Shown here piece after piece: positions 10,962 through 18,730 of a DNA stretch of 64,000 nucleotides. Both the position numbers and the translations under genes were made by a program. The stretch's first letter is position 1; every line of letters starts with the position of its first letter. The DNA lies in NCBI GenBank assembly GCA_963728925.1, contig CAVSMB010000017.1, forward strand, positions 98,558 to 162,557, in the 5' to 3' direction. Under the pieces are notes generated by a model. It was not told the DNA's origin. It searched no databases and saw only the letters and a program-made list of their open reading frames with translations. Source of the stretch: JBBPZA01 sp963728925. Lineage in GTDB: Bacteria > Actinomycetota > Thermoleophilia > Solirubrobacterales > Solirubrobacteraceae.

Positions 10962-10967
10962 TATACT
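10962..10967 (+). promoter_or_regulatory. Candidate -10 box of the FmdB-type gene
   Basis: TATACT ends only 9 bases before the ATG at 10977. Transcription would therefore start at or a few bases before the start codon, giving a leaderless or nearly leaderless mRNA, as is common in actinobacteria. No good -35 box was seen. Confidence 0.4.
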
Positions 10968-10976
10968 GACAGTGCC

Positions 10977-11381
10977 ATGCCCATCTACGAGTACCGCTGC
11001 GACAACGGGCACACCTTCGAGGTCATCCAGCGCATGGCCGACGATCCGGTCGCCGCGTGCGAGACGTGCGAGGCGCCGGTGCAGCGGGTCTTCCACCCCA
11101 TCGCCGTGCACTTCAAGGGCAAGGGCTTCTACAACACGGACTACGGGACAAGGAACCGCCAGCGCGAGAAGGCCGCAGAGGGCAAGTCCGAGGGCGGCGG
11201 CGAGAAGTCGGGCGGCTCCGAGAAGAGCGATGGGAAGTCAGGCGGCGACTCGTCGAGCGCCGGGAAGTCAGGCGGCGACTCGTCCGGCGGCGGGAAGTCA
11301 GGCGGCGACTCGTCCGGCGCCGGGAAGTCAAGCGGCGAGAAGAGCTCGGCGGCGTCCTCGGGCGCGAAGAGCTCGGGCTGA
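10977..11381 (+). CDS. FmdB-type zinc-ribbon protein with Lys/Ser/Gly repeat tail
   Basis: Residues 1-50 form the FmdB/CxxC_CxxC_SSSS zinc ribbon (MPIYEYRCDNGHTFEV, then CETCEAPVQRVF), a family annotated as putative regulatory proteins of unclear role. One expected ribbon cysteine (the second of the first pair) is replaced within RCDNGH, which is common in this family. Residues 55-134 are a low-complexity tail built on a 10-residue unit around GKSGGDSS, repeated four times by a 30-base DNA repeat. The ATG and the probable -10 imply a leaderless mRNA. It is divergent from glyQS. Confidence 0.8.
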   Translation: MPIYEYRCDNGHTFEVIQRMADDPVAACETCEAPVQRVFHPIAVHFKGKGFYNTDYGTRNRQREKAAEGKSEGGGEKSGGSEKSDGKSGGDSSSAGKSGGDSSGGGKSGGDSSGAGKSSGEKSSAASSGAKSSG

Positions 11382-11420
11382 GCTCGGCGGCGTCCTCGGG
11401 CGCGAAGAGCTCCGGCTGAG
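11345..11420. repeat. 38-bp tandem duplication spanning the FmdB stop codon
   Basis: Bases 11345-11382 and 11383-11420 are the same 38-base sequence with one mismatch. Each copy ends with GGCTGAG, so the stop codon itself is duplicated and the second copy lies in the 3' untranslated region. Confidence 0.9.
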
Positions 11421-11484
11421 CTCGGCGCGCAGGCGCGCGCGAACAAATTGGTCCAGCGGCACCGACGCGCCGTAGAGTTGCCCC

Positions 11485-12297
11485 GTGGCCACCCGGGCCG
11501 ATCGCGAGCGCGACGAGCAGTTTCCCGAGCGGCGCTCGCTCGTCGACGTCGCCGAGCAGGCGCTGCGCGAGTGGCTCGCGCCCGGCCGGCACCGACCCGG
11601 CGACCGGCTCCCGCCCGAGCACGACCTGGCGGGGATGCTCGGCGTCTCGCGGGGGACGCTGCGGGTCGCGCTGGAGCGACTGGAGGACAGCGGCGAGATC
11701 GTCCGCCGCCAGGGCAGCGGCACCTTCGTCGGGCGCGTCGCCGAGAGCAGCGCGTTCTCCGAGGGCCTCGAGGTGCTCGAGTCCTATGCCCGGCTGGCGG
11801 TCAGGCGCGGGGTGACGCTCGGCGTCCGCGACCTCACGGTCGAGCGCGAGGCGATCGAGGAGCAGTTCGCCGCTTCCCTCGGAATAGACGCCGGAACCGA
11901 GGCGACGATGATCCTGCGGACGCTCGTGGCCGACGGCAAGCCCGCCGCGCGCATGCGCGACATCGTCCACCCCGACGTCCCGCTGCCCGACCACGAGGCG
12001 CTGCGCGCGGCGCTCGAAGGCGGTGCCATGGTGCTCGACGTACTCGTCGAGGCGCGCGTCGCGATCGCCTACGCGCGCACCGTCGTGCGGGCCAAGCTCG
12101 CCGATCCCGGCGACCCCAACGGCCGCGCGCTCGAAGTCACCCGCCCAACCGCCGTGCTCGAGCTGCGCGAGACCATGCACGTGATCTCAGGCGAGGCCGT
12201 CCAGCACGCGACCGACGTGTTCATCCCGAGCGGCATCGACCTCCACGTGATGCGGGCGCTGAAGGCCGAGCAGCCCGAGCAGGTCACGCCGCCCTGA
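11485..12297 (+). CDS. GntR-family regulator with UTRA-type ligand domain
   Basis: This 270-residue protein has a winged helix-turn-helix at residues 15-88 (GDRLPPEHDLAGMLGVSRGT, then LRVALERLEDSGEIVRRQGS), the exact GntR layout. The C-terminal domain (about 105-260) fits the UTRA/HutC fold that binds small effectors (TEATMILRTLVADGKPAARM, then ELRETMHVISGEAVQHATDV). It should repress a nearby or distant operon until its ligand binds. The GTG start at 11485 follows the FmdB gene by about 100 bases. The target is unknown; the SARP-type regulator starts 51 bases downstream on the same strand. Confidence 0.88.
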   Translation: MATRADRERDEQFPERRSLVDVAEQALREWLAPGRHRPGDRLPPEHDLAGMLGVSRGTLRVALERLEDSGEIVRRQGSGTFVGRVAESSAFSEGLEVLESYARLAVRRGVTLGVRDLTVEREAIEEQFAASLGIDAGTEATMILRTLVADGKPAARMRDIVHPDVPLPDHEALRAALEGGAMVLDVLVEARVAIAYARTVVRAKLADPGDPNGRALEVTRPTAVLELRETMHVISGEAVQHATDVFIPSGIDLHVMRALKAEQPEQVTPP

Positions 12298-12348
12298 GCG
12301 TGTCGCTCCTTGACCGGGCCCGGGCTCCCGTAGGCTGGGTGCAACGCA

Positions 12349-15300
12349 ATGGGCCCGGTTGTGCAGATTCGGCTGTTCGGCGCCTTCGCCGTTCGCGTCG
12401 GCGAGGAGGATGTACCCGAGGGCGCGTGGCGCCTGCGCAAGGCCAAGAGCCTGGTCAAGCTGCTCGCGCTTGCGCCGGAGCGTCGCGTCCATCGGGAGCG
12501 CGCTTCCGAGCTGCTGTGGCCCGACCGGGCGCCCGAGGCGGCTGCCAACAACTTCCACCAGGCGCTCTACGTTGCCCGGCGCGCGCTGGCGGCGGCCGGC
12601 CTGCAGGCTTCGGACGTGCTGCCGTTGCGCGACGACATGCTGGTGCTCTACCCAGGAGGCACGGTGGAGGTCGACGTCGACGCCTTCGAAGCGGCGGTCG
12701 CCCGCGCCCGCGAGACCGGCGAGCTCTCGGACTACCACGCGGCCGTCGCCCTCCACGGCGGCGAGCTGCTCCCCGAAGACCGCTACGAAGCGTGGGCGGC
12801 CGGCCGGCGCGAGGCGCTGAGCGAGGCGCACCTCGGACTGCTGCTCGAGCTCTCCGGCCGGCTGGTGCAGGACGGAGACACGGGGGCGGCCATAGAGGCG
12901 CTGGACCAGGTCGTCGTCATCGATCCGCTGCACGAGGAAGCGCATCGCGCGCTGATGCGGCTGTTCGTCGCGGCCGGCCGCCGCCAGCAGGCGCTGGCGC
13001 AGTACCAGCAGCTACGCGAGGCGCTGCGGCGCGAGCTGGAGGCAGAGCCCGACCCTCAGACCGCGCGCCTGTACCGGGCGCTGTTGCGGGGCGAGGTCGA
13101 CCCCGACCCACCGGAGCACGGGCGCCAAGAGCAGCCGGAGCGCGCGGCGCGCGGGCGGCCGGCCGGGCCGGCCCGCCACAACCTGCAGGTCGCGCTGACG
13201 AGCTTCATCGGCCGCGACCGCGAGCTGCGCGAGGTCGCCCGGCTGCTCGACCGCGGCCGGCTGCTCACCCTGACCGGCGCGGGCGGCTCGGGGAAGACCC
13301 GTCTCGCCATCGAGGCCGCGACGCCGCGGCTGGGTGCGTGTCCCGACGGCGTCTGGCTCGTGGAGCTGGCGGGCCTTCGCGACCCGGCGCTGGTGCCGGC
13401 GGCAACCGCCTCCGCGCTCGGGCTCACGCTTCCCGCTCAGCGCCCGGCTCTGGAAGGACTCAGCGCCCAGCTCAGCCAGTGGCGCGTGCTGCTGATCCTC
13501 GACAACTGCGAGCACCTTGTCGCCGCCTGCGCAGTCCTCGCCGAGCAGCTCTTGGGCTCCTGCCCCGAGCTGCGCATCCTGGCCACCAGCCGCGAGCCCC
13601 TGCGCGTGCCGGGCGAGGTCACCTGGCGCGTCCCCTCGCTCACCCTTCCGACCCCGGAACGATCCCCCGACCCTGCGGAGCTCGACTCCTACGAGTCGGT
13701 TCGGCTGTTCTGCGAGCGTGCGGCTGACGTCGCCTCCAGCTTCGCGCTCGGCGACGACAACGCCGGCGCGGTCGCCGAGATCTGCTGGCGGCTGGACGGG
13801 ATGCCGCTGGCGCTCGAGCTCGCCGCCGCACGCGTGGGGGCGCTCTCGCCCGCGCAGATCGCCGAGCGACTCGGCGACTGCCTCGCCGTCCTGACGGCCG
13901 GGAGCCGCTCGTCGCTCGACCGCCAGCAGACGCTGAGGGCCACGCTGAGCTGGAGCCACGCGCTGCTGACCAGCGCCGAGCGCGCGGTGTTCCGCCGGCT
14001 CGCCGTCTTCGCCGGCAGCTTCGCCCTGGAGGGCACGGAGGAGGTCGCGGCAGGCCAAGGCGTCGACCAGCGCGAGGTCGCCGACCTCCTGGGCCGGCTC
14101 GTCGACAAGTCGCTCGTGGTGGCCGAGGAGGACGCCGGCGGCTACCGGTATCGCCTGCTCGAGCCGATGCGCCAGTACGCGCGCGAGCGCCTGGCCGAGG
14201 CGGGCGAGGCGTCGGCCGTGGAGGCGCGCCATCACGCCTACTACCTCGAGCTCGCGCGCGCCGCCGATCCCGAGGATGCCGTGGCCGCGCCGGGCACGAC
14301 TCCCGACCGGCTCGAGGCCGATCACGACAACCTGCGCGCGGCGCTCGCGTGGGCGCTGCGACACGAGCCCGAGCAGGCACTGGCGCTGGCGGTGCACATG
14401 TGGCCGATGTGGATGTCCGGGAGTCACTTCCGCGAGGGCAGCCGGTGGCTCGACGCAGCGCTCGCGGCGGCGCCGGCACCCACCCGGCTGCGCGCGGAGG
14501 CGCTGCGTGCGGCGTGTGGGCTCGAGGTCCGCCTGGGGCGGACCGGCGACCTGAGCGAGTTCGGCACCGAGCGGATCGAGATCTTCCGCGCGCTGGGCGA
14601 CGGCGCCGCCGTCGCCCATGCTCTCGACGAGCTCGGTGTCTATGAGTACCTGGCAACTCGCTATGACCGCGCTGAGCAGCTCTACGCGGAGAGCCGCGCG
14701 CTGGGCGAGGAGCTCGGCGATCGCAAGGTGACGGCGGCGGTCCTCCACTCGCTCGGCGTGCTAGCGCAGTGCCGCGGCGACTTCCCGGGGGCCCGCGAGG
14801 TGCTGCTCGAGAGCCTGAGCGGGTTGCGCGAGCTTCCCGCCGCAGACCGCGACCCGTTCTTCCGTGTGCACACCGTGGGCCTGTTCGTCGCCGAGGTGGG
14901 CGCCGGCGGGGCGCCGCGGATGTACTTCGAGGAGACCCTGCAGTCCTTTCGCCGCGTGGACGGGTGGCGCGCGATCGGCTACGTCCTGGCCGGGCTCGGC
15001 GACGTCGCGCGGGCCCAGGGGCTGCGCGAGCCGGCGCGCGAGCGCCTGAACGAGAGCCTGGCCCACTTCCGCGACGCGCGCGACGCGATGGGCACGGCGT
15101 TCGCGCTGAACCGCCTCGGCAACCTCGCCGGCGCCGTGGGGGACCACGAGCTCGGCCGCGAGTGGCTGGAGGAAGGCCTGGCGCTGCGCCGCGAGCTCGG
15201 CGACCGCCGGGGGGTCGGCATGACGCTGGGCAACCTCGGCGTCCTCGCCGCCCGCGCCGGCGACCTCGAGCGAGGCCGGTCCCTCGTCGGCGAGGCGCTG

Positions 15301-15642
15301 GCGCTGTTCGAGCAGACCGACGACGCGCCCGGTCAGATGGGCATGCGCCTCAATCTCGGCAACCTCGCCGCAGACGCCGGCGAGCCCGAACGCGCCCGTG
15401 AGCTGTTGGAAGCGAGCCGGGCGATGGCCGAGGCGCAGCGCCTGTTCCGATGCGCCGGCTGGGCGATGCTCACGCTGGCCGAGCTGGCGCTCGCGGCCGG
15501 CGACGCCGAGCGCTGCGCCCAGCTGCTCGACGGGGCGCTCGAGCGCATGCGCGGGCTCGGCGATCGCTGGGGCGTCGCACGCGGCTTGGAGCTCGACCAA
15601 GCGGCCGCTAAGAGGTCGCTAAGTCCGGCGCGGCAGGGTTGA
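12349..15642 (+). CDS. AfsR/SARP-type regulator: winged helix, BTAD, STAND ATPase, TPR
   Basis: This is a large regulator of 1097 residues. Residues 5-90 are an OmpR-like winged helix (LRKAKSLVKLLALAPERRVH). Residues 95-245 are a bacterial transcriptional activation domain with PDPQTARLYRALLRGE at its end. A STAND-type ATPase follows, with P-loop TGAGGSGKT (about 309), Walker B VLLILDNCEH (about 380) and GMPLALELAAARVG. The last 450 residues are tetratricopeptide-like repeats (ERGRSLVGEALALFEQTDD and others). Such proteins sense a signal through the TPR/ATPase part and activate secondary-metabolism or stress genes. It is followed after 36 bases by the FAD oxidoreductase, a plausible target. 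Confidence 0.9.
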   Translation: MGPVVQIRLFGAFAVRVGEEDVPEGAWRLRKAKSLVKLLALAPERRVHRERASELLWPDRAPEAAANNFHQALYVARRALAAAGLQASDVLPLRDDMLVLYPGGTVEVDVDAFEAAVARARETGELSDYHAAVALHGGELLPEDRYEAWAAGRREALSEAHLGLLLELSGRLVQDGDTGAAIEALDQVVVIDPLHEEAHRALMRLFVAAGRRQQALAQYQQLREALRRELEAEPDPQTARLYRALLRGEVDPDPPEHGRQEQPERAARGRPAGPARHNLQVALTSFIGRDRELREVARLLDRGRLLTLTGAGGSGKTRLAIEAATPRLGACPDGVWLVELAGLRDPALVPAATASALGLTLPAQRPALEGLSAQLSQWRVLLILDNCEHLVAACAVLAEQLLGSCPELRILATSREPLRVPGEVTWRVPSLTLPTPERSPDPAELDSYESVRLFCERAADVASSFALGDDNAGAVAEICWRLDGMPLALELAAARVGALSPAQIAERLGDCLAVLTAGSRSSLDRQQTLRATLSWSHALLTSAERAVFRRLAVFAGSFALEGTEEVAAGQGVDQREVADLLGRLVDKSLVVAEEDAGGYRYRLLEPMRQYARERLAEAGEASAVEARHHAYYLELARAADPEDAVAAPGTTPDRLEADHDNLRAALAWALRHEPEQALALAVHMWPMWMSGSHFREGSRWLDAALAAAPAPTRLRAEALRAACGLEVRLGRTGDLSEFGTERIEIFRALGDGAAVAHALDELGVYEYLATRYDRAEQLYAESRALGEELGDRKVTAAVLHSLGVLAQCRGDFPGAREVLLESLSGLRELPAADRDPFFRVHTVGLFVAEVGAGGAPRMYFEETLQSFRRVDGWRAIGYVLAGLGDVARAQGLREPARERLNESLAHFRDARDAMGTAFALNRLGNLAGAVGDHELGREWLEEGLALRRELGDRRGVGMTLGNLGVLAARAGDLERGRSLVGEALALFEQTDDAPGQMGMRLNLGNLAADAGEPERARELLEASRAMAEAQRLFRCAGWAMLTLAELALAAGDAERCAQLLDGALERMRGLGDRWGVARGLELDQAAAKRSLSPARQG

Positions 15643-15678
15643 CCGCGTCCGGAGACCCTGGAGAGGAGCACCGAAGAC

Positions 15679-17082
15679 ATGGCGACAATGGCGAAGACCC
15701 CTCACACGCTCGGCGAGGCGACGCTCGGAGAGCTCGAGCAGGGCCTGCGGGGCCAGCTCATCCGCCCCGCTGACGAGGGCTACGACGAGGCGCGCGCGAT
15801 CTGGAACGGCGCCCACGACGGGCGACCGGCGCTGATCGTCCGTTGCGCCGGCGTCGCCGACGTCATGCGCGCGGTGGACTTCGCCCGCAGCGAGAACCTG
15901 GTCGTCGCCGTCCGCGGCGGCGGGCACTCGATTCCCGGCTTCTCCACCTGCGACGGCGGGGTGGTCGTCGACCTGTCCGCCATGACCTCCGTGCGCGTCG
16001 ACCCCGCGCGCCGCACGGCGGTCGCCGAGGGCGGCTGCACGTGGGCGGACTTCGATCACGAGACGCAGGCTTTCGGGCTCGCGGTGACCGGCGGGCTGGT
16101 GTCCAGCACCGGGATCGCCGGGCTCACACTCGGCGGAGGCATCGGCTGGCTCATGCGCAAGGTCGGCCTGACCTGCGACAACCTGATCGGCGCCGACGTC
16201 GTGACCGCCGACGGCCAGCTCGTGCACGCCAGCGAGGACGAGAACCCCGAGCTGCTGTGGGGCCTGCGCGGTGGCGGCGGCAACTTCGGCATCGCGACCT
16301 CCCTGGAGTTCCGGCTGCACCCGGTCGGCCCGATGGTGCTGGCCGGCCCGATCTTCTTCGCCGGCGACCGCGCCGAGGAGGTACTGCGCTTCTACCGCGA
16401 CTGGGCGCGCGACCTGCCCGACGAGGTGACCACGCTGGTCAACCTGACCACCGCTCCGCCGGCTCCGTTCCTCCCCGAGGCGGTACACGGCAAGCCCATC
16501 GTCGCGGTCATCGCCGTCCACGCCGGCGAGCCCGAGAGCGGCCGCCCGCTGATGGCGCCCGTCAAGGAGCTCGGGGACCCGATCGCCGACCTCCTGGACG
16601 TCATGCCCTACACGGTGCTGCAGAGCCTGCTCGACGCGCTGTGGGGCCCTGGCGCGCACAACTACATGCGCTCCGCCTACGTCGACGAGCTGAGCGACGC
16701 CGCGATCGCGGCGACCGTCGCCCGCCACGAGGCGGTGCCTTCACCACAGTCCGAGATCCACTTCCACCAGTTCGGTGGGGCCGTGGCACGCACCGGCGAC
16801 GACGCGGCGTTCGGTGACCGCTCGGCGGAGTACGTGCTCAACGTGAGCGCCCGCTCGCCCGACGCGGAGGGCTTCGACGACAACGTGGCGTGGGCGCGCG
16901 GCACCGCCGAGGCGCTGGCCCCGGTCAGCCGCGACGGTGCCTACGTCAACTTCATGGGCGACGTCGGCGACGAGCGCCTGCGGGCGTCCTACGGCGACGC
17001 GAAGTACGAGCGGCTCGTCGCGCTCAAGCGCCGCTACGACCCCAGCAACCTCTTCCAGCTGAACCAGAACATCACCCCGTAG
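15679..17082 (+). CDS. FAD-dependent oxidoreductase, berberine-bridge (BBE) family
   Basis: This 467-residue enzyme has an FAD-binding PCMH domain at about 50-215, with RGGGHSIPGFSTCDGGVVVD carrying the histidine usually bonded to FAD. The second flavin-linking cysteine of bicovalent members is not evident: VTGGLVSSTGIAGLTLGGG has no Cys. Mono-covalent FAD is therefore expected. The C-terminal BBE segment is KRRYDPSNLFQLNQNI. Family members oxidise alcohols, sugars or alkaloid-like amines with O2. The substrate is not predictable here. GGAGAGGAG lies upstream of the ATG. It directly follows the SARP regulator, which suggests shared control. Confidence 0.9.
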   Translation: MATMAKTPHTLGEATLGELEQGLRGQLIRPADEGYDEARAIWNGAHDGRPALIVRCAGVADVMRAVDFARSENLVVAVRGGGHSIPGFSTCDGGVVVDLSAMTSVRVDPARRTAVAEGGCTWADFDHETQAFGLAVTGGLVSSTGIAGLTLGGGIGWLMRKVGLTCDNLIGADVVTADGQLVHASEDENPELLWGLRGGGGNFGIATSLEFRLHPVGPMVLAGPIFFAGDRAEEVLRFYRDWARDLPDEVTTLVNLTTAPPAPFLPEAVHGKPIVAVIAVHAGEPESGRPLMAPVKELGDPIADLLDVMPYTVLQSLLDALWGPGAHNYMRSAYVDELSDAAIAATVARHEAVPSPQSEIHFHQFGGAVARTGDDAAFGDRSAEYVLNVSARSPDAEGFDDNVAWARGTAEALAPVSRDGAYVNFMGDVGDERLRASYGDAKYERLVALKRRYDPSNLFQLNQNITP

Positions 17083-17166
17083 GGCCCAGCGCCGGCGACG
17101 CCCGCGCAATCCGCGCGGGCGTCGACGACGCCTGCCCGCGCTCCGTTCTAGCCGCGATGGGCCCTG

Positions 17167-17708
17167 TCACGGGTTCCCTCCCGCCCGAAGGGCCCCCTCC
17201 CGCGCGGCGCCCGCGCGCCCGGCGAGTCGCCGGGCGCGCGCGGCCCGCTCGTCCCCGGGCGCGTGCGCGAGATCGATGAGCACGAGCTCGACCGCCGCGC
17301 GGGTCGCCCCCTCCGCTATCAGTGTCCCGGCGGTGGCGTCGCCGCTCAGCGCCGACCGCCCCTCCGCGGCCAGCCGCGCGGCGAGCTCGGCGAGCTCGGC
17401 GCCGGCCTCGGCCATCACGAGCGGCGGGCCCGCGGCGGCGGCCAGCGCGGCGCCGCGGCCTTCCGTGGGCGCGGCCAGCACCCGCTCGTAGGCACGCGCG
17501 TCGTCCTCGGCCAGCGGCGGTGCCGCCTCGCGCAGCGCAGCCGCCCGGCCCGCCACTGCCTCCTCGCCGGCGAAGCGGGCGGCCATCTCGACCAGCCCGG
17601 CCGCGAGCGCGACAGCCGCCGCGCAGGCCGCCCCCCACCGGGTGCCGGGGTTCGCCCGCCCAGCGCCGCCGCGAAGCCGGCGACCGACATATCCGCCACG
17701 CGGTCCAC
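17167..17708 (-). pseudogene. Cyclodeaminase/cyclohydrolase (FTCD_C-like), frameshifted
   Basis: Two minus-strand frames together give one protein of about 180 residues. The N-terminal part, from GTG 17708, reads DMSVAGFAAALGGRTPAPGG, the typical opening of the FTCD_C (formimidoyl-THF cyclodeaminase/cyclohydrolase) family. From about 17630 the continuation reads in another frame (GLVEMAARFAGEEAV, then LIDLAHAPGDERAARARR). Adding one base in the C6 run at 17631-17636 restores PGGG followed by an Ala-rich helix. The break is therefore a one-base deletion in a homopolymer, either a real mutation or a sequencing error. Family members act in folate or histidine one-carbon metabolism. The adjacent methyltransferase remnant fits that theme. 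Confidence 0.7.
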
Positions 17709-17727
17709 GCCAGGGATTGTGACCGGG

Positions 17728-17970
17728 CTAGTGGTCGAGGCGCGCGGTGGCGTAGGTCTCGGTGGTGGCGAGGCGGCCCGCCAAGGCGCGGACGTGCTCC
17801 GGGCCGGCGCCGCAGCAGCCGCCGAGGATGCGCGCGCCGGCTTGGCGTGCGCGCTCGACGTGCCAGGCGAAGTCCTCGGGGACCATGGTCTCGCCGTCCC
17901 CGTGGGCTGCGTTCGGGTAGCAGCCGAGCGGCACGTGGGTCATCGCCTCCAGCGTTCGTGGGGGACCCAC
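17728..17970 (-). pseudogene. Homocysteine S-methyltransferase-like C-terminal fragment
   Basis: The 80 codons encode only the C-terminal end of a homocysteine S-methyltransferase (BHMT/MmuM-like). The zinc motif GGCCGAGPEHVRAL contains the tandem cysteines that bind Zn and activate homocysteine. The rest of the TIM barrel, including the third zinc cysteine, is absent upstream. About 160 bases further up, the IS630 element begins, and the sequence between contains no recognisable barrel. The gene was probably lost by deletion near the insertion. Confidence 0.6.
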
Positions 17971-18159
17971 GGGTAGAGGTCCACGACCTCGCTCGCGACG
18001 CGGTCGGGGACGCCGTTGCGCAAGGCATTGGTCTTGGTGCCTGGTCGGTCGCGCCCGACGGGATCAGCGCGAGTGCGGCGGGGCCGATGGCCCGCGATGA
18101 GCACTGGTCTCGCCAAGAACAAAACAACAGCTAGTAGACGCGTCCGGAAGTTCTGAGCG

Positions 18160-18730
18160 TTAGGCCGCGTGCTGGAGGTGGTGTTCGCGGTCGGCGATCT
18201 TGGCAAGGACGCGGTCGAGGTCGTGGCGCGTGAAGGTCCACTCGAACGGTCGGGCGATCTGGCGGTAGTGTCGGCCGAAGGTCAGCAGCCGCTCGGCGAG
18301 CGCGTCGAGATCGGCGAAGTCGTTGGGCGTGAGCGCCTTGCGTTGCAAGATCGAGAAGAACAGCTCGGCCTGGTTGAGCCAAGAGGCGTGGATCGGCAGA
18401 TGGATCAGGCGGGCGTGCTCGTAGGCGTCCTGCATCCGTTTGATCGAGGTCTTGCCGGCGTGGCTTGAGCCGTTGTCGACGATCCAGAACACCCGTCGTG
18501 CCGACTTGTAGGGCTCGGTGGTCATGACCTGGTCGACGAGCCGGCCGAACGGCTCGATCCCGGTCTTGGCCTCGACGCGATCAAAGAGGTTGGCATGGTG
18601 GACGTCCCAGGCGGCCAGGTAGGCCAGCGTCCCGCCGCGGCGGTACTCAAACTCGACCAGCGCCGGACGCCCCGGCCCGACCGGGACGGTCTCGTGGCGG
18701 CGCCCGAGCGCCTGCAGCTGGGATTTCTCG
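18160..18730 (-). pseudogene. IS630 transposase, C-terminal part
   Basis: The minus strand reads EKSQLQALGRRHETV, then YRRGGTLAYLAAWDVHHAN, VFWIVDNGSSHAGKTSI and IHASWLNQAELFFSILQRK. These are the second aspartate block (DNGSSH) and the terminal glutamate helix (NQAELFF) of the IS630 DDE core. The upstream part of the gene lies beyond the nested element at 20947-21564. Joining the two flanks restores V-I-C-A-D-E-K-S-Q-L in frame. The stop is at 18160. Confidence 0.88.

Noticed and set aside
13012..14748. 578-codon minus-strand ORF opposite the SARP regulator
   Set aside because: The composition is His/Asp/Arg-rich with no domain signal, whereas the plus strand encodes continuous BTAD/ATPase/TPR domains.
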